A DNA stretch of 64,000 nt from Arthrobacter_D sp015752045 (GTDB lineage: Bacteria; Actinomycetota; Actinomycetes; Actinomycetales; Micrococcaceae): NCBI RefSeq assembly GCF_015752045.1, contig NZ_JADOUS010000003.1, positions 62,001 through 126,000 on the forward strand. Reading direction: 5' to 3'. Positions 56,336 through 64,000 of the stretch are shown here, one piece after another. Both the position numbers and the translations under genes were made by a program. The number at the start of each line of letters is the position of its first letter. Positions within the stretch are counted from its first letter, which is position 1. Under the pieces are notes generated by a model, which saw nothing but the letters and a program-made list of their open reading frames with translations, ran no database searches and was not told where the DNA came from.

Positions 56336-57891
56336 ACCCGCTCCTTCTTGTCGTCGACGGTCAGTACGGCTTCGAGTTCGGCATCCGGCCCCGGGTCGCA
56401 GCCGATGGCACCGGACCTGTCGGCCGGGTTGAGGCGCTCGAGCAGGTTCTTGCCCAGGCGGTCGTCGTCGGGCAGGTCGATGGGGTATTTGCCGGTGAAG
56501 CAGGCCGTGCACAGGCGCTCGCGGGGCTGCTGCGTGGCGTCTATCATGCCGTCCTCGGAGATGTAGGCGAGGCTGTCGGCACCGACGGACTTGCTGATCT
56601 CGTCGACCGCCGCACCGTTCGCGATGAGCTCGGCGCGGGACGCGAAGTCGATGCCGTAGAAGCAGGGCCAGCGCACGGGCGGCGAGGAGATCTTGACGTG
56701 GACCTCGGCGGCGCCGGCTTCGCGCAGCATCCGGACGACGGCGCGCTGTGTGTTGCCGCGGACGATCGAATCATCCACCACGATGATGCGCTTGCCGCGG
56801 ATGACGGATTCGAGGGCATTGAGCTTGAGCCGGATGCCGAGCTGGCGCAGCGTCTGGCTGGGCTGGATGAAGGTGCGGCCCACGTAGGCGTTCTTCACGA
56901 AGCCGTGGGCGAAGGGGATGCCGGACTCCTCGGCGAAACCGACGGCGGCGGGGGTCCCGGACTCGGGGACCGGGATCACGATGTCCGCCTCGGCCGAGTT
57001 CTCGCGGGCCAGCTGGCGGCCCATCTCGACGCGGGCCTCGTACACGGAGCGGCCGGCGATCGCGGCGTCGGGCCGGGCCAGGTACACGTACTCGAAGACG
57101 CAGCCGGCGGGGGTGGGGGGACCGAAGAGGCTGCTGCGTACGCCGTCCTCGTCGATCGCGATGAATTCGCCGGGCTCGATCTCCCGGATGAAGCTCGCGC
57201 CGACGGTGGCGAGCGCCGCCTGCTCGGACGCGACGACCCAGCCGCGCTCGAGCCGGCCGAGGACGAGGGGCCGGACGCCATAGGTGTCGCGTGCCGCGTA
57301 GAGCGTCCCCTCGTCCATGAAGACGAAGCAGAAGGCGCCGCGGATGCTCGGCAGCAGCTCCAGGGCCGTCTGCTCCAGGGAGCGGTCGTCGTCGCCGTCG
57401 AGGAGCGCGGTGACGAGGGCGGTGTCCGTCGTGTTGCCCTGCGCCATCTCACCGGCGCGCGGCTTGCCGTGGCGGGCGAGGACCATCTGGTAGAGCTCGG
57501 CCGAGTTGGTGAGGTTGCCGTTGTGGGCCAGGGCCACGGTGCCCGCGGCGGTGGCGCCGAGCGTGGGCTGCGCGTTGGCCCAGTGCGAGGATCCAGTGGT
57601 GGAGTAGCGGCAGTGGCCGACGGCGATGTGGCCGGTCAGCGTGTTCAGCGTGGATTCGTCGAAGACCTGGGACACGAGGCCCATGTCCTTGTAGACGTTG
57701 ATCCGGCGGCCGTCGCTCGTGGCGATGCCCGCCGATTCCTGGCCGCGGTGCTGGAGCGCGTACAGGCCGTAGTAGGCGAGCTTTGCCACCTCCTCGCCGG
57801 GCGCCCAGACACCGAAGACACCGCAGGCATCCTGGGGTCCTTTTTCGCCGGGGAGAAGATCATGGGAGAGTTGTCCGTCGCCGCGCACCAT
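56332..57891 (-). CDS. purF: Amidophosphoribosyltransferase
   Basis: 519 residues. A 22-residue propeptide precedes the N-terminal nucleophile cysteine in DACGVFGVWAPG. The glutaminase domain has YYGLYALQHRGQESAGIA and HNGNLTNS. The phosphoribosyltransferase part has KRIIVVDDSIVRGNTQ, and the C-terminal half carries the cysteines of the iron-sulfur cluster (RWPCFYGIDF, RLCTACFTGKYPI). It makes phosphoribosylamine, the first step of purine synthesis. It is first in the operon with purM. Confidence 0.96.
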   Translation of the reverse strand: MVRGDGQLSHDLLPGEKGPQDACGVFGVWAPGEEVAKLAYYGLYALQHRGQESAGIATSDGRRINVYKDMGLVSQVFDESTLNTLTGHIAVGHCRYSTTGSSHWANAQPTLGATAAGTVALAHNGNLTNSAELYQMVLARHGKPRAGEMAQGNTTDTALVTALLDGDDDRSLEQTALELLPSIRGAFCFVFMDEGTLYAARDTYGVRPLVLGRLERGWVVASEQAALATVGASFIREIEPGEFIAIDEDGVRSSLFGPPTPAGCVFEYVYLARPDAAIAGRSVYEARVEMGRQLARENSAEADIVIPVPESGTPAAVGFAEESGIPFAHGFVKNAYVGRTFIQPSQTLRQLGIRLKLNALESVIRGKRIIVVDDSIVRGNTQRAVVRMLREAGAAEVHVKISSPPVRWPCFYGIDFASRAELIANGAAVDEISKSVGADSLAYISEDGMIDATQQPRERLCTACFTGKYPIDLPDDDRLGKNLLERLNPADRSGAIGCDPGPDAELEAVLTVDDKKERV

Positions 57892-57939
57892 GCCGCCATT
57901 CTCTCACGGTACGGTCCGCCGCCTTTCTTCCACCCGCGG

Positions 57940-59061
57940 TTATTTCGCGCCGGCCAGCTTCCCGATCAGCCGCTCCATCCGGGCGATGCCGACGAATCGT
58001 CCCGCGTTGTCGGTCACGAGCAGGGGGGCGAAGCGGGAGGACGCCTCCCGGGTGATGGAGCGGGCGAGTGCCTCCTCGACCGGGGTGTCCACGTTGACGA
58101 CCAGGCCGGTGGTGACGATGCCCAGGAGCGCCGCCTCCTCGGTGAGGACCGCCTGTGGCCTCCGCCCGTCGAGGAGCACGACGTCGGTGAGGTTCGGGTT
58201 CGCGGCGAACAATGCGGCCGCCGCGAGGGGCGAGAGAGCGGTGGCCGCCGGTTCGACGACGCCGCGGATCGTCGACGCGGCGCCATCGCGCGCCCGGGTG
58301 GACAGGCGGAGTGCGAGGTCGAGGTCGAGGGCCTGCCAGGGCGGAGCGGGCCGACCCAGCAGGTACCCCTGCACGAGGGGGACCCCGAGGGCGGCGAGGG
58401 TGTCGAGTTCCTCGACCCGCTCGATGCCCTCCGCGAGGATCCAGGCATCGACCCTGCTGGCGAAGAGTCCGATCATCTCCATCAGTGCCCGCTTGGCCTC
58501 GTCCGTGTCGATGTCGCGCACCAGCTCCCGGTCCATCTTGATGATGGCGGGCCGGAGCGCGAGCAGGTGCTGGAGGCCCGCGTAGCCGGACCCTGCGTCG
58601 TCCACCGCGATCATTGCGCCGGCCGCACGCAGGGCGTCCAGGTGGGGTTCGAGCTGCAGGTAGGAATCGATCGGCGTCTGCTCCGTCAGCTCGACGACGA
58701 CCCCGCCGAGGCCGCCCTGCTCGGCCCACACATGCCGCACCAGGGGCGAGGCGAGCAGGGCGGGCGAGAGGTTCACGGTGAGGAAGCAGTTCGCCGGGAG
58801 CGTCCCCCGGTGTGCGAAGGCGCTGCGGAGCGCTGCCGCCTCGAGCTCCGCAGCGCACCCCTCGCGCCGCGCCCGGGCGAACCACACCTCGGGATTCTTC
58901 TCGCTGTACCCCGGGAAACGGACGAGGGCCTCATAGCCGACGACGGTGCCGCGGGCGGTGTCGATGATGGGCTGGTAGGCGGAGGTGATCCCCTCACCCA
59001 GGCATGCTGCGGCGAGGTCGGCGCTCTCCCGCGCGGCGTCCGCCTGGTTCAGGGCCTCCAC
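57940..59061 (-). CDS. EAL-domain c-di-GMP phosphodiesterase with CBS-like C-terminus
   Basis: 373 residues. The EAL domain (about 20-245) keeps the catalytic set: YEALVRF (E44), TVNLSP, VVELTEQTPID, IAVDDAGSGYAGL, IIKMDREL, AEGIERVEEL and VQGYLLGRP, so it should degrade c-di-GMP. The rest (about 265-373) shows a CBS-pair pattern (VVNVDTPVEEALARSI, PLLVTDNAGRFVGIARME) of the kind found in YkuL/YtoI-type fusions and may sense a nucleotide. No membrane helix. It lies just upstream of purF on the same strand. Confidence 0.9.
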   Translation of the reverse strand: MEALNQADAARESADLAAACLGEGITSAYQPIIDTARGTVVGYEALVRFPGYSEKNPEVWFARARREGCAAELEAAALRSAFAHRGTLPANCFLTVNLSPALLASPLVRHVWAEQGGLGGVVVELTEQTPIDSYLQLEPHLDALRAAGAMIAVDDAGSGYAGLQHLLALRPAIIKMDRELVRDIDTDEAKRALMEMIGLFASRVDAWILAEGIERVEELDTLAALGVPLVQGYLLGRPAPPWQALDLDLALRLSTRARDGAASTIRGVVEPAATALSPLAAAALFAANPNLTDVVLLDGRRPQAVLTEEAALLGIVTTGLVVNVDTPVEEALARSITREASSRFAPLLVTDNAGRFVGIARMERLIGKLAGAK

Positions 59062-59071
59062 CGGACCGGGA

Positions 59072-59245
59072 TCAGACGGCGACGATGCTGCCGCGGACAG
59101 CGCCCACGAGTTCGGGCGTGATCTCGGTCAGGCCGTGCGCCGACGCCGCGTGCGCGCCCACCTGGGCGAGGACCTCATCCTCCGTGCTGCAGACCCAGCG
59201 GGCTTCGCAGCCCGGTACTACGTCTCCACATGCGAATGCCTTCAT
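59072..59245 (-). CDS. DUF1059 small protein
   Basis: 57 residues from ATG 59245, with GAGGA 8 bp upstream. It matches the short DUF1059 pattern: MKAFACGDVVPGCEARW with two cysteines, then EVLAQVGAHAASAHGLTEITPELVGAVRG. The C, C and H residues may bind metal. Function is unknown. The longer frame from 59302 has no family match. It ends 10 bp before the EAL gene. Confidence 0.87.
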   Translation of the reverse strand: MKAFACGDVVPGCEARWVCSTEDEVLAQVGAHAASAHGLTEITPELVGAVRGSIVAV

Positions 59246-59352
59246 GGCACAGTCCTCTTCTCCAGCTCGACGGTTACCCCCATCACGCCCTACTGTCGTC
59301 ACCCGGGCCCGCGGTGTAAGCAGCTCCGCGCAGGATCCGTCGGCGGAGGACG

Positions 59353-59790
59353 TCAGGCGTCGTCGTCCGCGCGCTCCGCCCGCGCCCGCTCGGCGCGCTT
59401 GATACTGCGGCGGTCGATGACGAGCACGAGCAGCGCGGCGAGGAGGAGCCCGGGCAGGGCGAAGGCGACGGTGAAGAACCCGAGGATGGACTCGCGCGTG
59501 AGGGTCGGATCCTCCGGGCCGGTGTAGGCGACCACCAGGGCCGCGAGGAAACCGAGGACCGCGCCGAGCGCCATGAAGGGGACGAACTTCGGCGCCCGGC
59601 GCACGGTCACCTCGCGCACGGCCGGCGCGGGGGCCGGCGCCGGCACGGGATCGGCGTCGTGGACCGGCGTGTCCGGGCGGTCGGTGGGTCGGTCCTCGGG
59701 GACGGGCCGGTCGTCCGCCGGTGCCCGATCCTCGCCCCGCGGATCCGGCTGGTCGGGGGAGGTGTGCGGCGACGGCTGCTCGGAGGTCAT
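59353..59790 (-). CDS. Small membrane protein with proline-rich N-terminus
   Basis: 145 residues. An acidic, proline-rich N-terminal 55 residues (DRPVPEDRPTDRPDTPVHD) is followed by the VRRAPKFVPFMALGAVLGF start of two transmembrane helices (about 67-88 and 102-125) and a basic C-terminus (DRRSIKRAERARAERADDDA). This pattern is common near the purine genes of actinobacteria and is sometimes labelled a potassium-transporter-like protein without evidence. Function unknown. Confidence 0.78.
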   Translation of the reverse strand: MTSEQPSPHTSPDQPDPRGEDRAPADDRPVPEDRPTDRPDTPVHDADPVPAPAPAPAVREVTVRRAPKFVPFMALGAVLGFLAALVVAYTGPEDPTLTRESILGFFTVAFALPGLLLAALLVLVIDRRSIKRAERARAERADDDA

Positions 59791-59809
59791 GCTTTAAGGC
59801 TACCGGGCG

Positions 59810-61396
59810 TCAGCGTTCCAGCCGGACGAGCTGGTAGCCGTCCTCGTCGAACACCGGGGTGTACTCCGTCCCCGGGTAGCGCTGCTCGGCGTGCGCCTCG
59901 GCGTCGGCCGGCCGGGTTGCGCCCCAGCTCCAGTCGTCGGCGTCGACGATCAGGTAATCGGGCGCCGGATTGGTGTTGCCGAGCCAGTACACGCGGGTCT
60001 CCGGCACCAGGTACGCCATGAGGACCACGCCGCTCTCCACCGTGGACCCCTCGGGGATGAGGTCCATCATGCGGTGGGCGGCGTCCCAGCGGCCGGACTG
60101 CCGGTACGTGTCCGGCTCGGCGAGGACGGCGAACTTCTGGCTCGGCAGCAGGACCAGGCAGGCGGCGACGGCGGCGGGGATCCCCAGCAGCGCCGCGGAC
60201 CGCACCCAGCGGCGGCGGTCGGCCCGCAGGGAGTGCACGCCGTCCACGAGGCCGAGGAACAGCACGGGCATGAGGACCGCGCTGTAATGCCACTCGGGTC
60301 CCCAGTACCCCTCCTGGCCGGAGGCGAACCGCCACAGCAGGGTCGGCACGAGGATCAGGCTCAGGGACGAGCGGAGGAACAGGACACCGCCGGCGAGCAG
60401 GAGCAGCAGGAGCGTCTCGTGCTTCGCGGTGCCGGTGAGGAGGCCGACGACGGCGCCGGCGGGGTCCGCGATCATCGCGCCGGCGTCGATCCGGTCCGAG
60501 TAGTCGTACTGGCCGGTGGCGTTCAGCGCCGGCAGGATCAGGCGCACGGAGAGGACCAGCCACAGCGCTCCCCAGGCCGCGAGCCACACGCCGGCCACCG
60601 CCCGGAGCCGCCACGCGATGACCAGCCCGAGGGCCATGACGGTGAGCCCGAGGTCCTCCTTCACGAAGACGAGCAGCCCGCCCCACAGGACGGCGGGCAG
60701 CACCCGCCGCGCCAGTACCGCCTCGAGGCTGAGGGCCAGGAGCGGGACGGCGAAGGCGATCTCGTGGAACTGCGCCGCGACGGCGGACTGCAGGCCCCAG
60801 GACAGTGCGTAGGCGATCCCGACCGCGATCCCGGCGACGGATCCGAGCAGCCGCACGCCGGTGCGCGCCACGACCGCCACGGACAGACCGAAGAGCAGGT
60901 TCTGCACGATCAGGATGGCCAGGCCCGACGGCGCGACCGCGTACGCGGGTCCCAGCAGGACGAGCAGCGGGTGGAAGTGGTCACCCAGGAGGTTGAAGTC
61001 CTCGCCCTTGATCGGGACGATCGGCGCGCCGAAGCGCGCGTAGGCCTTCGCGAGCTGCGTGAAGATCCCGAGGTCCCAGGACGGCGAATCCAGCCGGTTC
61101 CACTGGGTGACGGAGAAGACCGTGTAGAGGATGGTGGCCGCGAGGCCGGTCAGCCAGGCGCCGGGCGGCTGCCGGCGGACCGCGGCGGCCGTGCGCGCGC
61201 GAAGGGTGGCGGGGCGGTCCGCACGGTCCGGGTGGTGCCCGGGCTCCCGGTCCTGGTCGTTCCCTGGCGACCGGTCCGGGCCGGTCGCACGTGGCCTGGA
61301 GGTCGCCGGATCCGTGGCCGCTCCGGGCTCCGGGCGCGCCGGCGGCGTCTTCCCGGACTGCGGCGTCAGGCCCGCGCTCGGCGCGTCGCCGGTCAC
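59810..61396 (-). CDS. DUF2079 polytopic membrane protein
   Basis: 528 residues from GTG 61396, which overlaps the SCP2-like gene stop by 4 bp (GTGA). After a proline-rich cytoplasmic leader come about ten hydrophobic helices. The first loop has the DUF2079 hallmarks NRLDSPSWDLGIFTQLAKAY and LLGDHFHPLLVLLGP; YWGPEWHYSAVLMP and a soluble C-terminal domain follow. It resembles GT-C glycosyltransferase-like proteins. Substrate unknown. The frame upstream to 61582 lies inside the next gene. Confidence 0.88.
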   Translation of the reverse strand: MTGDAPSAGLTPQSGKTPPARPEPGAATDPATSRPRATGPDRSPGNDQDREPGHHPDRADRPATLRARTAAAVRRQPPGAWLTGLAATILYTVFSVTQWNRLDSPSWDLGIFTQLAKAYARFGAPIVPIKGEDFNLLGDHFHPLLVLLGPAYAVAPSGLAILIVQNLLFGLSVAVVARTGVRLLGSVAGIAVGIAYALSWGLQSAVAAQFHEIAFAVPLLALSLEAVLARRVLPAVLWGGLLVFVKEDLGLTVMALGLVIAWRLRAVAGVWLAAWGALWLVLSVRLILPALNATGQYDYSDRIDAGAMIADPAGAVVGLLTGTAKHETLLLLLLAGGVLFLRSSLSLILVPTLLWRFASGQEGYWGPEWHYSAVLMPVLFLGLVDGVHSLRADRRRWVRSAALLGIPAAVAACLVLLPSQKFAVLAEPDTYRQSGRWDAAHRMMDLIPEGSTVESGVVLMAYLVPETRVYWLGNTNPAPDYLIVDADDWSWGATRPADAEAHAEQRYPGTEYTPVFDEDGYQLVRLER

Positions 61397-61758
61397 CGGC
61401 GGCGCCCGACGAGGGGCAGCCAGGCACTCAGGTCGGCGCGCTGGCCGGAGGCCGCCACTTTGCCCGCTGCGACCGCATCCGGCCAGCCCGTGGTCCCGGT
61501 GGCGAGCGCGAGCCAGGTGGCGGCATCGGTCTCGACGACGTTCGGTGGCGTGCCGCGGGTGTGGCGCGGCCCCTCGACGCACTGGGTGACGCCGAACGGG
61601 GGGACGCGCACCTCGACGCTGTTGCCGGGTGCGAGCTCGGCGAGTTCCTCGAGGGTGAACCGCACCGCCATGGCGAGTTCGGTCCGGCCGGCCGAGCCGT
61701 CGGCCACCTGCGCCAGTGCGCGATGGCCGTCCTCAGCGGAGATGCGTCGTCGTGCCAT
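61393..61758 (-). CDS. Sterol-carrier-like (SCP2-type) small protein
   Basis: 121 residues. It starts MARRRISAEDGHRALAQVADG, has RTELAMAVRFTLEELAELAPGNSVEVRVPPFGVTQ and ends TWLALATGTTGWPDAVAAGKVAASGQRADLSAWLPLV, the pattern of the actinobacterial sterol carrier family proteins. These have an SCP2 fold and may bind hydrophobic ligands. No catalytic motif. It lies between asparaginase and the DUF2079 gene in a same-strand run and is coupled to the latter. Confidence 0.8.
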   Translation of the reverse strand: MARRRISAEDGHRALAQVADGSAGRTELAMAVRFTLEELAELAPGNSVEVRVPPFGVTQCVEGPRHTRGTPPNVVETDAATWLALATGTTGWPDAVAAGKVAASGQRADLSAWLPLVGRRR

Positions 61759-61770
61759 GCGCTGCCGCTC

Positions 61771-62775
61771 CTAGTCGAGCAGGGCCAGGACCGGCGCGGC
61801 CAGGCGCAGGCTGCCCACGGAGCGACCCCCGCCGAGGACCGGGGAGACGACCTTCTCGAGGGTGGCCCCGACCTTCTCGGCGTCGATCGCACCGGACGCC
61901 GCGAGGAGCGTGAGGCCCACGAGGGTCGCCGCGCGGGCGTTGCCGTCGAGGACCTTCAGGGCCAGGCAGGCACCGGTGGGTGCTGCGAGGACGAGGACAC
62001 CCTCGGCCCCGCTCTTGGCGAGCACGCCGAGATCCTCCATGACCACCGAGTTCTCCATGCCGTTGCCGTGTACGGCCCAGGGGTAGTCGAGCATCGCGGT
62101 GGCGATCGTCGCCGCGCGCGCGTCCGCATGCTTGTCCGACGGCGCCTTCGCGATCTTCCCGATCCCGCGGGCGAGGCCGGTCAGCGACACGGCGGCGACG
62201 GGTGCGCCGCACCCGTCCACGCCCCAGGCCGACACGGACTCCTCCGTGTACTCCTCGATGACGGAGGCCACGGACCGCTGCAGCGGGTGGGTGGGGTCGA
62301 GATAGGTGTCGGTGTCCCAGCCGTTCTCCGTGCACGCCCACAGGAAGGCCGCGTGCTTGCCGGAGCAGTTGAAGGCGATGCGCTGCTTGCCCTTGCCGCT
62401 GCGGACGAGCTCGTTGCGGGCCTCCTCGTCCTGCGGCCAGTCCTCGGGGCACTGCAGGTGGTCCTCGGTGACCCCGGCGGCGTCGAGCATGGTCCGGACC
62501 ACGGCCATGTGCTCCTTGCTGGCCACGTGGCTGGCCGCTGCGAGGGCCACCTGCGGTCCACGCAGCGGCACCCCCGCCTTCATGCTGGCCAGGGCCTGGA
62601 ACGGCTTGAGCGTGGACCGCGGGAAGATCGGGCTCGTGATGTCCCCGAGTCCGGTCACCACGGAGCCGTCGGCGGCGAGGACGACGGCGGCACCGACGTG
62701 GCGGGACTCGATGAAACCGTTGCGTTCGAGGACGGCGAAGTCCACGGCGTCAGCCGTAGTGAAAGTGGAGGGCAT
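61771..62775 (-). CDS. L-asparaginase II family protein
   Basis: 334 residues from ATG 62775. The family motifs are VVLAADGSVVTGLGD, RSTLKPFQALA, SHVASKEHMAVV, FNCSGKHAAFLWAC and WGVDGCGAPVAAVSL. This is the asparaginase II family (rhizobial type), unrelated to the E. coli enzymes. It converts asparagine to aspartate and ammonia in the cytoplasm. The frame running on to 62841 has no matching homology. Upstream, the oxidoreductase gene is on the same strand 120 bp away. Confidence 0.91.
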   Translation of the reverse strand: MPSTFTTADAVDFAVLERNGFIESRHVGAAVVLAADGSVVTGLGDITSPIFPRSTLKPFQALASMKAGVPLRGPQVALAAASHVASKEHMAVVRTMLDAAGVTEDHLQCPEDWPQDEEARNELVRSGKGKQRIAFNCSGKHAAFLWACTENGWDTDTYLDPTHPLQRSVASVIEEYTEESVSAWGVDGCGAPVAAVSLTGLARGIGKIAKAPSDKHADARAATIATAMLDYPWAVHGNGMENSVVMEDLGVLAKSGAEGVLVLAAPTGACLALKVLDGNARAATLVGLTLLAASGAIDAEKVGATLEKVVSPVLGGGRSVGSLRLAAPVLALLD

Positions 62776-62895
62776 GGTCCCAGTATTCCTTATCTGCTGC
62801 GCTGACCCAGGGCAATTCTCCGCCGGCGCCACTACGCCCACCCGAGAGGACGGTCATCCGGTGGGCGCAGGTCCCGGGAGCGGCGGGGCGGGCGG

Positions 62896-64000
62896 CTACT
62901 TCACCGTGAACTGCACCGACTGCCAGCCCGACGCACCGTTCGGGACGGTGTCCGCGCGCTCGTCGGTCTGGAGCCCGTCGACGGCGTCCGTGGCCCTCGC
63001 CCGGACCGTGTGCAGCCCGGGCTCCAGCGAGATCTCGTGCGACCACTGGCGCCAGGTGTCCACGGAGGCCTCGGCGGCGAGGGTCACGGCCTCCCAGTCG
63101 CCGCCGTCGATCGAGACCTCGACCGCGGTGATGCCGCGCTGCTGGGACCAGGCGACGCCGCCGAGCATGACGCTGCCGCCGTCGACCTGCGCGAAGGACT
63201 TGGGGACCTCGACGCGCGCCATCGTCTTGATGGGGCCCATCTCGGACCAGCCGCGGTCCGTCCAGTACGCCGTGCTGTCGGCGAAGCGCGTGACCTCGAG
63301 GTCCACGACCCACTTCGTCGCCGAGACGTACCCGTAGAGGCCGGGGACCACCATGCGGACCGGGAACCCGTGCTCCACCGGCAGGGGCTCGCCGTTCATG
63401 GCGACGGCGAGGATGGCGTCGCGGTCGTCCTGCAGGACGGGCAGGGGAGTGGAGGCGCTGAAGCCGTCCGAACTCGTGGACAGGACCATGTCCGCGCCGT
63501 CGAGGGGCCTGGCCCGCGCGAGGACGTCGCGCAGCGGGTAGCCGAGCCACTTCGCGGTCCCGGCCAGGTATCCGCCCACGGGGTTGGAGACGCAGGTGAG
63601 GGTGATGTGGCGTTCGATGAGGTCGGCGTCCAGAAGGTCCTGGAAGGTGAGTTCGAACTCCTCCTCCACCATGCCGTGGACGCGGAGCACCCAGTCGTCC
63701 GTGGTGAGCTGGGGGACGCTGAGCGCCGTGTCGATCCGGTAGAAGTCTCCGTTCGGGGTGACGAAGGGGGTCACGCCCGCCACGGGCGACTGGACTCCCG
63801 CGGGCAGCGGCGGCGCCGGACTGGCCGGAGCGGGGAACTGCAGGCTGTCGCGGACCGCGGCGACGTTGTTGCGCGCTCCCGCCAGGACGCGGCCACCACC
63901 GGCGGCCGCGGCAGCAACGACGGCGGTCACGCCCGCGGCGGCGAAGAAGCCGCGCCGCGACGTCGTTCCGGAGCTCGTCGGCCCGGCATGCCCGGTCGCG
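62896..64000 (-). CDS. Molybdopterin-dependent oxidoreductase (sulfite oxidase-like), partial
   Basis: The C-terminal 367 residues are in the window; the start lies beyond 64000. SRRGFFAAAGVTAVV near the visible N-terminus is a twin-arginine-like motif with a hydrophobic helix, so a membrane-linked extracellular location is likely. The Mo-cofactor domain has HITLTCVSNPVGGYLAGTAKWLGYPL with the ligand cysteine, and HGFPVRMVVPGLYGYVSATKWV. An Ig-like dimerisation domain ends with VQFTVK. It belongs to the sulfite oxidase/YedY group; the substrate is unknown. Confidence 0.9.
   Translation of the reverse strand, partial: ATGHAGPTSSGTTSRRGFFAAAGVTAVVAAAAAGGGRVLAGARNNVAAVRDSLQFPAPASPAPPLPAGVQSPVAGVTPFVTPNGDFYRIDTALSVPQLTTDDWVLRVHGMVEEEFELTFQDLLDADLIERHITLTCVSNPVGGYLAGTAKWLGYPLRDVLARARPLDGADMVLSTSSDGFSASTPLPVLQDDRDAILAVAMNGEPLPVEHGFPVRMVVPGLYGYVSATKWVVDLEVTRFADSTAYWTDRGWSEMGPIKTMARVEVPKSFAQVDGGSVMLGGVAWSQQRGITAVEVSIDGGDWEAVTLAAEASVDTWRQWSHEISLEPGLHTVRARATDAVDGLQTDERADTVPNGASGWQSVQFTVK

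Overview
The window is high-GC chromosomal DNA from an actinobacterium, most likely an Arthrobacter-like member of the Micrococcaceae. The clues are the dnaK-grpE-dnaJ-hspR order with HspR (HAIR) operators, the actinobacterial small families DUF3073 and DUF6221, GTG and TTG starts with GGAGG-type ribosome sites, and a maltodextrin ABC locus with no ATPase gene of its own. Species cannot be fixed from the sequence alone. About 57 protein-coding loci are present. I see no rRNA, tRNA, CRISPR array, complete insertion sequence or prophage.

Layout. 1-9983: end of an MMPL transporter, an OmpR-type two-component system (ATGA overlap), a P-loop nucleotide kinase, a DUF6221 protein, a histidine-less Hpt protein that converges on a response regulator whose 5' leader carries a c-di-GMP-I (GEMM) riboswitch, a divergent lysG/lysE pair, a cupin and a DUF2252 protein. 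9984-14359: heat-shock operon dnaK-grpE-dnaJ-hspR behind two HAIR sites. 14362-27832: alpha-glucan locus with two LacI regulators, secreted pullulanase, GH13 alpha-glucosidase, MalE/MalF/MalG and a cytoplasmic GH13 amylase. An array of 8-bp repeats and a hairpin separate malE from malF. 27912-34734: membrane/coiled-coil protein, PspA-like protein, SDR, DUF695-like protein, trmB, DEAD-box helicase with a long leader and a tiny overlapping upstream ORF, YccF protein. 34831-44685: flotillin, penicillin-binding protein, phospholipase-D-like protein, clpB (third HAIR site, next to a run of 14 G), septum-formation-like membrane protein, DUF3073. 44793-51697: ROK regulator, small orphan, TetR regulator, small membrane protein, fatty-acid desaturase, a tandem double alpha/beta hydrolase and a decayed GAF-ANTAR gene. 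51832-55072: xylAB operon, then the remains of a LacI regulator and of an HYR-domain protein joined head to head. 55220-64000: purF-purM, EAL-CBS phosphodiesterase, DUF1059, small membrane protein, DUF2079 membrane protein, SCP2-like protein, L-asparaginase II and a molybdopterin oxidoreductase that runs off the window.

How it works together. The pullulanase would debranch extracellular glucan, MalEFG would import the oligomers using an ATPase encoded elsewhere, and the two GH13 enzymes would degrade them inside; LacI-type dyads lie at the pullulanase and malE/glucosidase promoters. HspR feeds back on dnaK and probably clpB through the HAIR sites. The riboswitch-controlled response regulator and the intact EAL protein indicate that c-di-GMP signalling is in use. 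The most unusual items are the riboswitch plus His-less Hpt pair, the double hydrolase next to the desaturase with TetR-type dyads, the octamer array inside malEFG, the poly-G tract at clpB, and the deletion scar beside xylA.
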